Positions 41,201-51,654 of a DNA stretch of 64,000 nucleotides are shown here, piece by piece. How positions within the stretch are numbered: the first letter of the stretch is position 1; every line of letters starts with the position of its first letter. Position numbers and translations under genes: made by a program. The stretch is taken from contig OX377206.1 in assembly GCA_947396885.1 (NCBI GenBank), positions 85,185,960 through 85,249,959 of the forward strand, given 5' to 3'. This DNA comes from Heligmosomoides polygyrus polygyrus. Lineage: Eukaryota; Nematoda; Chromadorea; Rhabditida; Heligmosomidae. Below the pieces are notes generated by a model. That model saw nothing but the letters and a program-made list of their open reading frames with translations, ran no database searches and was not told the DNA's origin.

Positions 41201-41387
41201 CATTTCATCACAGGTAGCAATGCGATGAAAAATGGTTCGAATTTTTGCCGTGAGAGTAAAGAAAGGCAAGCGTCGAAACGATACCACTTTTGCTGCTGCG
41301 CCCGCTCTGAATGGTAAATTCCATCTCACCCGCTTGGTTAAAATTACAGCCGATGAGGTCTGCAAGAAGTTCGAATTCGTAGCTCTA

Positions 41388-42655
41388 GGGGTGCGCCAAA
41401 ACAACGGGTTGAAGCTTTTTTTATCATAACTGAAAAACGTTTAACAATTTCGATGAACAATCAACAAATAACAACAACATACACTTACAGCAACATCATA
41501 TCCCGTCGGTTTCGAAGTGGCCTCCCTTGTCGCGAATGCAGAGTGCCAAACGTTTCGCGAAGTTTTCTGCTGTGGGCTGCAGGTCATCAGGAGACAAACA
41601 GTCCCGTCTCGGTGCAAGGATTGCTTCAAGGACTCGAAACTGGGGTGACGTTTCGCACAGGCCCTGGACTCCAAAATCGACCTCACGCTGTAGTCCATCG
41701 AGTTCAGGTCTGGAGAGTTTGGGGGCCATTCCTCAGATGTTATAAAGTCGGTGAAGTTGGCCTTGCACCACTCCTGCGTGCGCTTTGCTCTATGCGCTGG
41801 CGCAGCATCCAATGCGTGTTGTCGAAGTGCTCTCGAGCCCAAGGAAGGACCACAGCCTCAAAAATGTTTCGTCGGTATATATCTTGGTCAATTTTCATTC
41901 CTCGGTCCACGAAGAACAAGGGTGTTTTGCCTCTGGCGCAAATTCCACCCCCATACTATGACCGATTGTGGGTTTTGGCAGTGTTCAACGATGGAGAAGG
42001 TGTATGGAGCCTTTGTGGACCAGATCCTATCATTTTGGCGATTGTGCGCCTGCTCCACGGTGAACAGCTCCTCATCTGTGAAAAGTATCCGTTCCCATCC
42101 TTGACCTGCGGCCCGCACTCTTAATTGACGACATCGAAGGAACCGTTCGCGCTTGTTCTTGTCCGTTAGAAGCTGGACTTTTGGGTCCTGTAGGGCTTCA
42201 AACCTTGTTCGCCTACGACGCACTGAAGAGGGGCTAAAACCGATGTCTCGAGCGATTTTCCTCATGGAAGTCTTCGGATTTCGGTCAACTCATTTCTTGA
42301 TGATTTTCGGTATTCGGGACGTGTTGATGGCGCGATTACGTCCTTGGCCTGGACGTTCACCTTCATGGTCCAGCTCCTTGTACCGAATTATTGCTTTGAA
42401 AACTGCTGTTTGAGCGACACCAAGCAAACGAAAGATGTCACTCTGACGCATTCCTTGACGATGGAGTTCCAAAATTGCGCCCCCTTTATTTGACAAAATT
42501 GTGCAGAACACAGTTGATGGCTTCAAATTCAACTCAGAAGAAACCTACAGGTACAAGAAGATGTGCCGAAACAATTGCCGCCATTGCCGCAGTGTTGCGG
42601 GTTGGTGCGTTTGCATAGGAACCAAACTCTCAACCCGTTATTTTGGCGCACCCTG
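41388..42655 (-). mobile_element. Tc1/mariner-superfamily transposon, frameshifted
   Basis: Ends share GGGTGCGCCAAAA(C/T)AACGGGTTGA in inverted orientation. Left flank TA; the right flank TA seems mutated. Transposase on the - strand: HTH (LHRQGMRQSDIFRLLGVAQT, 42450), second HTH (MRKIARDIGFSPSSVRRRR, 42265), first Asp block RILFTDEELFTVEQAHNRQN (about 42070), QNPQSVIVWGWN, then in another frame APAHRAKRTQEWCKANF (about 41780) and SEEWPPNSPDLNSMDY with the third acidic residue. At least two frameshifts separate the parts. Same family as 11769-13033. Confidence 0.85.
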
Positions 42656-43206
42656 TGATTGCCTTCGCCTTACTGATCATTACTCAAACCATGGACTCTG
42701 TTTCATATGGGGTTCAGGACCGGCCTGGAAGTTGAGCCAAATCCCTCAACCAGGACAAAATAAAATGAGAAAATGGTAGCGATAAACAATATGAAGAAGG
42801 GCGGCACGCGGGGTGACTGGAAATGATGATGCTACAGTGAGTGCTTCCACTGGCTGACGCATCTTTTGCTCCGCCCCTTGCACCTACTTCGGCACAAACG
42901 CCCTATGTACTGACTTCTTTGAGCCTCAAAGCAACACTAACTGCTGGTGCCCGCTGTACACCGGCAGAGGATCTTAAAACGCGTATGTTAGATCAGCCAC
43001 ACCCCAGAGTTCCTTCCGCGTCAGCGGAGGAGTGCACAGAAACCGTGCTTATTTGAGTGTTCCACGACCATGGCCTCATAATGGTGCGGGCACCAGCCCG
43101 CTTAGTACCTCATATAACTTACGACTTACTGTTCGTGATATACGGCGAGTTTTCGTAATTACGATCTACGGAATCCCCGATTTCATTTGCGCACATCTGT
43201 GGCTCT

Positions 43207-43390
43207 TAGGGCCCCTACACACTTTCGCGGCCAGCGGTGAGCGTCGGGCGGCAGAAACAATGAGTCACGCCGCTTCTGCAGTCTTGACGGCGAGACACTG
43301 TACCCTTTCTAGTCGGGACCAACTGCTAGCGCCCCAATGAAGATAGCGCGCCCGAATGACGTTGCCGCAGAAGTTGTGTGGACGCCTTTA
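43207..43390. repeat. Diverged GGCCCC-CACA hairpin
   Basis: GGGCCCCTACACACTTTCGC at the left and GCCGCAGAAGTTGTGTGGAC at the right, with CTTTCTAGTCGGGACCAACT inside, shared with 16480-16510. The arms are no longer fully complementary. Confidence 0.55.
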
Positions 43391-43506
43391 CTATGCTATC
43401 CGCCTTGCAGGTTTAGCTACTGCAACCTCCAGTCTTACCTGGAGTAAAAGGCCGCTTTAAAAAATATGGAAGCCGACACAGTTGCAATAGCATTCAATCC
43501 AAATAC

Positions 43507-43512
43507 TTTATT
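43507..43512 (-). terminator. AATAAA poly(A) signal of the downstream ACADM-like gene
   Basis: TTTATT on + reads AATAAA on -, about 30 nt after the stop codon ending at 43542. A short 3' UTR of this kind is usual in nematodes. Confidence 0.65.
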
Positions 43513-43541
43513 ACAATAATAAACGTAATTGTGAGCGGTGT

Positions 43542-46500
43542 CTACATCCCTCGTGTTGTCATGTTTTGTTGGAAATGCTGAAGCAGAGCACGAGCGATTA
43601 CGACGCGTTGAATCTACAATGAACCGAATAGGAATGAAGAGTCGGTGCGAATCAACTTTTGACTGACGTTCTGAATTCTCTGTTCTACTAGATGCTGTGA
43701 AGATAACAGTCGTGTTAAGTTTGTGAAGTGATTTTCCTTTAAATTCAGAAAATGCGGGAAAGTTATTACTTATTTATCCCTAAGGAAAAATGGAACCGCA
43801 AATCAAACCGATCATTCACTACAGCGTTTCCTGTTAACTACGTTACGTGCTCGAACAAAACTAAGAACTCGCTTCAACGAGAATAACAAACATACCTGAC
43901 TGGTGCCTTCGTAGATTTGGTAGATTTTGGCGTCGCGCATCAATTTCTCCACAGGATATTCAGAGCAGTATCCATTTCCGCCGAAGATCTGACATCAGGC
44001 CACCATGACAACAAACCTCATGGCGTGATCAGTTTCTGAAAGCGGAAACTCTCACCTGTACGGCATTGGCCGCAGTCTGATTAGCGGTGTCAGAAGCGAA
44101 GCACTTGGCGATGGAGGCGAAGTAGGACGACCGTGTCTGAAAGCATTGTGCTCCCATCACACAATGACACCTCACTGTTCTCTGATGCAGCTGCTTCAGT
44201 TATTTATGGCATTGATGGCAGTCTCATTCCTTTAGCCCAGGTTTATAGCTGTGCCGCTGCGCGGCGTGGCACTATAGTCGAAATAGGTATTGATCGGGTG
44301 GCGCAAAAAATCGACATCTATGGCGATCGTCCGCGCCGCGTAGTGGCGCAAGTATAAACTATGGCTTATCCCCATCTTACCTCATCCTAATAATATTTGG
44401 CTAACGTCTGATGTTTACTACTTTGGGTACTTATCGGCTTTTTTCCCAACTGGGTGCAAGACAGTAGCTAACAGATCAATACACCTACTGTACCAGCTAC
44501 ATAGCTAGTATTTTTCCTATTCTTCTCATTAGTTCTGGTTCTGACAGCTTCTGGCAAAAGGTTCGCAGGAGTTCTGGTTCTGCCGAAAGAAGAGTCTTGA
44601 TTATCGTGTTAGAAATCTAGATCCTATTTATTTTGCCTATTTCCACTAGCAATTTTCACGTCGTATTATGGCTGGCCACCGCAAGTCATTGTATGGCCAA
44701 AAACGCATTCAAATCACCTCCAAGACACCCAGTAGAAGTAGAATGCGTGGCGCATGTCAAAAGGGATTGAGTAACGCCGTCCTTTATCGTTAACCTATGA
44801 AATGCGATCCGATGAACAGGTCAACGTTTTTGTCATTCATCGACAAGTCAAACACCGACCCCAAAGGAATAGAAAGCCTGGCCTGAGCGATGAACCCGAA
44901 TATAGAACCTGGAAGCTGATGACAGCCGGCGCCCCTTAGGATCGCGCTACCAAACACCTTCGCGCTTAGCAGCACCTATAGACGTTGCGTATAATAATGT
45001 TGCGCTCGAATGGCCTATTCGAATAGGCATTCAAATGATTTTCAATCGAATTTGGATATTCGAATTCGACTATTCAAAAAATCGCGTTTTTCGAATTCGA
45101 GTATTCGAAATTTGTGAGCATTCAAAACCATTCGAATATTTTTCGAAAAAATTTCGGGAACACTGCTATAGTGTTTATAGATCCTTTAATCATTATCCGC
45201 CTTTGTATCATTCATTCTTCTTATGCTTCTTCTCATTCAGGGTTTTCTTCGGCGAAGCTTATCACATGGGTGATGGAAGGATTGCCACTCAACAGTTGCA
45301 AGATTTTAGATCTTATTCACACTACTTACTTTCAGCACTTTTATTCGTTGTTACGAAGCTCCACATAAAGCTATGAAGTGAGTTGTTAACAAAAATTCCA
45401 ACTCCTTTCAAAATAAAAGCAAAAGAGTAGCACTCCATGGTGTCGCACCTGGCAATCGACGTCATGAGCAGCTTTGTACGTTACAAGACGAGCCAGTTCC
45501 AAATTCATTGCCATGTCGGACAGCATGAACTGCACAGCTTGATGCTGAAAAGAAAGGATAAACTTCTCGAAACGGCTACTACGGGGTCCACAATGCTGGG
45601 CTCACATTCGCAATTTGAGTTCCGAACGTTTTCCTTTCCAGTGCGTACTTTGCGGACTCATCGAGACATCTCCATGAAAGACCAACTGCACCAGCAGCTA
45701 CTCCAGGCCGAGTCATGTCGAACGCGCTCATTGCAACCTTAGCTATTATAGTTGATTGTTGTAGAACGGAGCTGTGAATTTTGTAACAAGTGTCACCTTG
45801 AATCCAGCCCCAACAGGGCCCAGTACATTGCTAGCAGGGACACGAACGTCTTCGAACGTGATCGTACGAGTGTCGGAGCATCGCTGACCCATGTTCTTTT
45901 CCTTGAAACACGAGCAACAATGTTCAGCTTCGTTTTCTTTGTTGTTGTTTTGTTTGTATCTCTATTGTTTTGCTTTCGGTACGAGTAACCACTAGGACAA
46001 CAAAGTTATATTGTTCTTCGCTATATTCCTTTTCTCGAACTCCTTTCATCGCGCTGAAGCCGATCTCGCTTGTTTTGTTCTTTTTCTTATCTTCCGTTTT
46101 CCCTTCTCCTAGATTTTCTCTCATTACAACACTTCATGGTGCATGCATTTATGGTGTAGTGTGTTTGTGTGTGAAATAAATAAATGAATAGGCAAATAAA
46201 CTAAGACAGAAGTAGAAAGGGAAAAGTAATTTTATAAGCCTCGGTTGCTAGAACACGGATAAGATTATGTATCATCACTTACAGGTGACTGAGTGAGATG
46301 AGTTCGTTACTAGCCGAAAATGACACCCTTTCCAAATTGTTAAAAAGTGAATTTAAAACGTTCGATTGGAGAAATGTCACCTTCAACCCGTCTTGACCTT
46401 GTCGGCTCTTTTCCAACATTTATTTCGTTCCTGTTATGTACATTGTATAATGCCTCGTTGCATGTGTAAGCCCTAGCTTGCCACGTGACGCGGCACCATA

Positions 46501-49500
46501 GTCGGAATAAATATCGATCAGCAGTGGCGAAAAATCGATATCTATAGCAATTCTGGTGGGGCGCCGCGTCACAAGCATAAACTAGGGCTAATGCACGATT
46601 TTAATTAATTAATTAAGACACGATGATGATGATAGCGGATGAACGTGCTGAGGTCTTGCGAATATCAAAAGCTCAATATTTCACAGACCAGAACCTTTAT
46701 ATTCTAGTGCTTGTCAGGACGTCGGAAAAACCTTGCAAGAGTCATCAGATATGAAGCCACGTATTCACCTTAAGCCTAGTGATTCCCAACAGCCGAAACT
46801 TCCGGAACAGTAAAAATACGATTCGCAGTATGTAGCTACACAAACCTTCTTTCCTCTCACAATTCCAGGGGTATCTCCATCCACAATAAAAGCGGTGAAA
46901 GCCTTTCCAGCCGACATCTTCGGATCTGGGTCGGATCGAGCCAGAACAAAGAACCTGAAGTAATGCAGCAAAGACCTTTTATGCTCCTTAGAAATTAGGA
47001 TCCCACAGTGCTAGTGCAGCTGTCTTCCCTAACTCTCGAGAAACTTTAACCTTACCATTTGGCATGGCCTCCACCAGTAATCCATGCTTTTTGTCCATTG
47101 ATAACGTATTCGTCGCCTTTTTTCTCAGCCTTAAAAAACAACATTATCTGAAGAAAGGTAAGCATTTGGTTTGGATTTCATTGACAGCCACGTGGCAGTA
47201 CACAGCGTACCATATTTGAAATGTTGCATACTATTCAATCGCTGACAAAACAGGTCAGTAATAAACGAGTCGCAAGAAAGTTACTCTCCACAGCATACAG
47301 CTGGAAAATGTATAGAAAGCACCTGGAAATTGTGTGGGTGTCAGGACCCCTCACGTCACAACCAGTCAGTTGAAATGCAAGAACGCCACGACGCAGGAGA
47401 GTCGAACCCCCGACTTTCTTCGTATGAAGCAACACCACTACCCACTGCGACCCGAGCTGCTTGTCAGCACTGGCATTGCGGACGTACAAGAGACCCCCAG
47501 CGCTCTTGTGACGCCGATTCCATGGTAAATTCAAGGACCCTCCACTCCTTGGCTTTAACGACTTGGCAAAAAAGAAATACATCTTTATACTAACTAAGGG
47601 GTGGAGATTCTTCCTATATGACTCGCTTTCCCCGCTCATACATACGCTTCAGACCCTTCCCTTGTGAGAGGTACTTTCCGCCCAAAAAGGGCAACGTGGG
47701 GACACAAGAAACTGCGCACGCCCCTTGGCCAGTAACGGGACCGAGTAGAGGTGCGGACGCATGCCAGCTATCAAGCAAGGACTGTGCCAGCTGATAGACA
47801 GGCACGAGCGCTGTTGGAGATCTCCTCTTCAGCGGAGGACACTGCAGAAGAGGGCGAGAGAAGAAAGTCCGGGATGTGGCCCATCCAGTCTACCTGTGTC
47901 AAGATATGCAACACACTGAAGTTCCTTTCCTTTTCCAGCTCCGTGCATACTCGAGCAAGACAAAAAAGGGTTTCCTCCATTTTAAGGGAGCTGAACATCG
48001 TCCATCGCCATACTCGACAGATCGATCTCGCCTAGTAGGATCACATCAGATGACCTATGATTCCATCACCGATTGATTGACAACATCTGAGCTTATCAGG
48101 ACCGGTGCAGCCTTGCCCTAAACTCTCGTCTCTTCATTGCGCACTCTATCCCTTGACGCGCTAGGGCAACTGACAAGTGCCTGTAGCGCTGGCAGCAGAT
48201 AAGGTGTCAGCGAATCACAGGAGACAGGGATGTACACAATGTCGCCGCGCCGCCGCGTTGAATTCCTTAAGCGGAAAGTACCCCGAAAATCCTTACAAGT
48301 GGCTAGTCAACCACCGCTCTTATAAAAAGCGAAGTGGCACGTCGCAATGGATGACTGCACTGCAGCATTCGGGAGGACTATACTCCGTTCAATTCCAAAA
48401 TTCAGAGCCACCAAAGTTAGGAATGGGTGCGGAAGCTACACAGAAAACGTCTCCTCCTTAGTGGTGAGAACGTCGGCAGTGCGAATGGCACCAGATGTTA
48501 TACCTTTGGAACAGGACGGTGTATCCGAAAATGGCTCGCAATACAGTTCTCCGAAGAATCATACCTTAGTTTTCACTCCATTGACATCGGATCCGGCCCC
48601 AGGTTCCGTGACACAGTACGATGCGATGACAGGTTCAGACGCCAGCCATCCTTAATAGATATTTAATACATAGTAAAGCAAACCGGGCGTGTGTAGCGCA
48701 GTCGGAGCAGGTGCCGACTGTCGCGTGCACCCGATACCAGGTTCTTGGTTCGGATTTCCTGCCCAGGCCAACCAAGCCTTCCATCCCTCCGAAGTCGGTG
48801 AATCGGTACCAGACTTGTCTGGGAAGGATAAAGCGCTGGTCGGCTAGCCACCGCAATTCATTGTATGGTCAAATACGAATTCAAATCGCCTCCTTGACAT
48901 CTCGTAGATGTGAAGTGCGTAGCGCATACCTAACTGAGTAACGTCGCCCATTATCCCTTTTGATCTTTTTAAGTAAGCCAAACATTTGAACAACAAAAAA
49001 TAAAATCAGGTGAAAATCAATCCGCTTATAGAATTCAAAATACTTCTACGGAGTATACAGAAACGATCTGAATGCACATTTAGCCATTTGGTATTACAAT
49101 GGTCAGCGGAGACTAATTGTTGGATACGTCAGCGTTTTTCCTTTTTGCCCTTATCAATTAAGCTTAGTAGTGATACGCCGACCCTGGAAAGATGAGGCTT
49201 GATTAACCCGTACGGGATCCGAACCCTGAATCATTTCAAACCCATAAGACAAACCGTCCTCCGACTGCATTCACACGTCCAACACAAATGGTGCAGCGCA
49301 TAAAAAATTGAAATAATAGGACGACTAGCAACTAACCGAGGTATTTCTTCTTCTGCTCCTCATTTCCCGCTATATAAACCGGAGCCAACGCAAGGGATGG
49401 ACCCATAATTGCTAGCTGAATACCCGTACATCCGTAGGACAATGCCTCAACAATCAGTGCCGTCTCAAGAGTGGTCATTCCGGGTCCACCTGCAAAAAAT

Positions 49501-51436
49501 AGAAGACGTAGTAGAATATGAGGAACATCTCCATGACGCTTACCATATTTCTCCGGAATCTGCGGATTCATCAGACCAAGTGAGTGCGCTTTCTTCACGA
49601 TGTCCCAAGGAAACTCGCCACTCTCGTCATGCTTGTGAGCATGTGGAAGAATCTCCTCTTTTGCGAACTTGAGCGCTAGTGACTGTACCTCTTTCTGCGT
49701 ATCACTCAGGTCTGAAAAGTAGGAATCGTTAGTTGAAATGACAAACCGGAGCTGAGGGTAATTAAAGCATAACAAAATAAAAGTCGCTATTTTGGGATGG
49801 GATGCGCCATGCATTTCTCTCGCATGAGATTTCGTGGAGATCAATACAATGCGAGTTTGGCTTACACAACGACTGCGGTCTGGATACTCGGTGAGTTTGT
49901 CAGTGCTTTATCCTTTCCAGGCAAGTTTTTAACCAAATTGAATTAGTCCGGAAAGAACCCGAACCCTTAATCAATTAGAGGTGCATACGAAAGAGGTCGC
50001 CTCTCCCGATTGTGCTTTACGCGTATACAGAAAGACTAACATCTCAATGCACTAGCAAGGAAATGGCAGGTTCCAGGCTCACTCAGCTTGACTGATATCT
50101 TTAAAATTTCTGCAGAGAGCCCAAGCAGAAACGCAACTTAACCGATGTAGTGAAACGTTAAATGACTAGAGGTCTGGTGCAGTCGCTACTTTGATTGGTT
50201 GGTGCCCTCCTTGTCGCCCTCCCTGAACCTGGTAGGGCTTAAACCCACTATGCTAATCATGCCACTTTAGGTAAACACTAACAAACACTATGATTTAAAA
50301 TCCTTGTGAAGGGTTTCATTTTTTTCTTCAAGTTCATCGAACTTCAAGTTGAGACCAGGATCATTAGAAAGAGCTCGGAATGCTGGTTATGAATATAGGT
50401 GTCAAAATTGCAAAATGAAATTACTGATCGAATTACGGGCTGCCGAAATCGGGTGACCTCACCACAGGCTGGCCGTGCGACACACCTGACGCGAGAGTGG
50501 TGGGCCATTAGGGCTCCGAAAGGACTGCCAGCCAATTGCGGCGATGGCGCAGAGCTAGTGCTGCTTCTTGTCAGGTGCGATGTCGTCGATTCGGTTTGCT
50601 GCCGTTTTTTTTTTGCAAATCATAACTTATCTTCGAAATCACCTTTTATTCTAAATTATGACACGTGTCTGATTAAATAACCGGAGAAACTACCACACAC
50701 GCTCGTAAAAATGCAAAAACTGCTGTGGTGAGACTTTTATTTACTATTTTGCACAAAATAGAGTTCAAATCAGAATAAAAGATCATTTCGAAGATAAATT
50801 ATGTTTTGCAGAGAAACCGGCAACGATGGGAACCGAACCATTGACGTTGCACCTGATGAGCAGAAGCACTACCCATGCGCCACCTCCGCAGCTGACGGTC
50901 CTCCTTACGGAGCTTCAATGACTACCACTTTCGCGCCAGCAGCGTCGCACGGCCAACCTGTGGTGAGCGCACCCGATTTCGGCAAGCCATAACTCGCTCA
51001 GGAATTTCATTTTGCAATTGTTACACCCATATTCGTAATCAGCACTCCGAGCTCTTTCTCATAACTCTGGTCTCAACTTGAAATTCCATGTGAGCTCGAA
51101 ATCCTTCCCTAGTCAGAGAAATCGCAAAAGTTCTAAGCGTAAATGCTTTTCAACGCAGCAAATAGGGAAAAACAGCGTTAGCCACCCATACAAATTTCCA
51201 AATTTTCACAGCAATTTTCCTAGCTGTTTGAACAACAGTAGACGGAATTGCCAGCTCCTCAAAAAATATAATTCTATTCCGATGCCTCTGGGGTATTGGC
51301 TTCTATCGCGAAAACAAGCGGGCAAACAGATTTGTAAAACAACAATATGTAAGGAAATACCGAAGGACATAGATCTGCTGCCAAGGCACGATCGTGCCGA
51401 AATGGGCAGCAGTTTGCTAAGTCTCCTGGCCAGCAT
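43542..51436 (-). CDS. Medium-chain acyl-CoA dehydrogenase-like, mitochondrial (complete)
   Basis: FAD flavoprotein expected to oxidise acyl-CoA to trans-2-enoyl-CoA in mitochondrial beta-oxidation, passing electrons to ETF. Exons (- strand): 51436-51361, 49711-49544, 49489-49337, 48650-48565, 47129-47056, 46954-46846, 45901-45797, 45737-45606, 45544-45449, 44136-44056, 43988-43896, 43613-43542; about 414 codons (human ACADM 421). Exon 1 is an Arg/Ser/Leu-rich presequence without acids ([16 protein letters not shown]...) and joins in phase to [10 protein letters not shown]. Signature 1 is [13 protein letters not shown]; signature 2 starts [16 protein letters not shown]; the catalytic Glu is in YEGTSQ, as in MCAD/SCAD and not the IVD type. 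Odd: [13 protein letters not shown] replaces the common [12 protein letters not shown], and the end (...QQNMTTRGM) is non-canonical. All junctions keep phase. The start is fixed by presequence and acceptor. Probably operonic with the upstream paralogue. Confidence 0.9.
44235..44360. repeat. Intronic hairpin (GTTTATAGCTG... type)
   Basis: AGGTTTATAGCTGTGCCGCT and GTAGTGGCGCAAGTATAAAC form the arms, with ATTGATCGGGTGGCGC near the loop. Related to 21200-21315 and 46480-46590. It lies in the intron upstream of the exon at 44136-44056. Confidence 0.6.
44665..44795 (+). mobile_element. SINE 3' part
   Basis: GGCTGGCCACCGCAAGTCAT, TGTATGGCCAAAAACGCATT, AGTAGAAGTAGAATGCGTGG and GGGATTGAGTAACGCCGTCC match the 3' half of the copy at 6599. 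The tRNA-like head is missing. It lies in an intron of the acyl-CoA dehydrogenase gene, antisense to it. Confidence 0.7.
45005..45155. repeat. ATTCGAA-rich low-complexity palindromic tract
   Basis: Dense repetition of TATTCGAAT, ATTCGAATTCGA and CGAATTCGAGTATTCGAA, self-complementary throughout. It lies in the intron between exons 45449 and 44136. Function unknown. Confidence 0.6.
46480..46590. repeat. Intronic hairpin
   Basis: AGCCCTAGCTTGCCACGTGA...GCGGCACCATAGTCGG pairs with GGCGCCGCGTCACAAGCATA plus AACTAGGGCT. Same type as 21200-21315. Confidence 0.6.
47330..47475 (-). mobile_element. tRNA-like repeat, second SINE-type family
   Basis: On the - strand: TCGCAGTGGGTAGTGGTGTT (A-box-like), then GGGTTCGACTCTCCTGCG (B-box-like), then GGCGTTCTTGCATTTCAACT. 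The B-box matches the tRNA consensus closely, but acceptor and anticodon stems are not evident, so it is not called a tRNA gene. Intronic. Confidence 0.45.
48687..48960 (+). mobile_element. tRNA-derived SINE, near full copy
   Basis: GTGTAGCGCAGTCGGAGCAG, GGTTCTTGGTTCGGATTTCC, CCAACCAAGCCTTCCATCCC, GGTACCAGACTTGTCTGGGA, ending CTGAGTAACGTCGCCCATTA. It is antisense to the host gene and ends only about 40 bp upstream of the exon at 48650-48565. Confidence 0.75.
49135..49290 (-). mobile_element. SINE head fragment
   Basis: - strand: GTGTGAATGCAGTCGGAGGA, GGGTTCGGATCCCGTACGGG, AATCAAGCCTCATC and GGTCGGCGTATCAC. It matches the tRNA-like head and body of the SINE family. The exon at 49489-49337 ends about 47 bp upstream. 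Confidence 0.6.
49885..50035 (-). mobile_element. Diverged SINE fragment
   Basis: CGGTGAGTTTGTCAGTGCTT, ATCCTTTCCAGGCAAG, GGAAAGAACCCGAACCC and CGATTGTGCTTTACGCGT correspond to the reverse complement of the SINE middle and head, with many changes. Confidence 0.5.
50344..51077. repeat. 730-bp palindromic element with tRNA-like arms
   Basis: Left arm: GAGACCAGGATCATTAGAAA, GAGCTCGGAATGCTGG, CAAAATTGCAAAATGAAATT, ATAACTTATCTTCGAAATCA. The right arm is its diverged reverse complement, ending TCTGGTCTC at 51071. The spacer lies near 50690-50760. Each arm contains a tRNA-like unit; in the right arm on the - strand, GCGCATGGGTAGTGCTTCTG then AATGGTTCGGTTCCCATCGT. This may be two head-to-head SINE-like copies. 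It sits in intron 1 of the downstream acyl-CoA dehydrogenase gene. Confidence 0.7.
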
Positions 51437-51450
51437 TGTCGGAATAGATA

Positions 51451-51462
51451 CTGCAGATAGAG
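51451..51462 (-). promoter_or_regulatory. Probable trans-splice acceptor (SL2-type candidate)
   Basis: On the - strand CTCTATCTGCAG ends 14 nt before the ATG at 51436; an alternative CTTTCCAG lies about 15 nt further upstream. With the previous gene's stop only about 218 bp away, these are the expected signals for polycistronic processing in nematodes. Role inferred. Confidence 0.5.
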
Positions 51463-51578
51463 ATTACTGGAAAGCGACACACAAAAAGCATGAACAATAC
51501 AGCTTCAGCCACATTCGAAGTATTCTCATCGGTGAACAACACGCACTCGAGGATCGATAGTACAAATTAAATATAATA

Positions 51579-51584
51579 TTTAAT
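51579..51584 (-). terminator. ATTAAA poly(A) signal candidate of the upstream ACADM-like gene
   Basis: TTTAAT on +, i.e. ATTAAA on -, about 71 nt after the stop codon ending at 51655 and about 115 nt before the candidate trans-splice acceptor. The spacing resembles intercistronic regions of nematode operons. ATTAAA is a common variant signal. Confidence 0.4.
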
Positions 51585-51654
51585 TAATAATAGATGATCA
51601 AGGCAGAAGACAAGTTGTTGATACATCACTAAAACCTCAACAGTAAAAGCGATC

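Noticed and set aside
51078..51560. 160-codon ORF on the plus strand
   Set aside because: Antisense to the presequence exon of the dehydrogenase, with no family resemblance or splice context.
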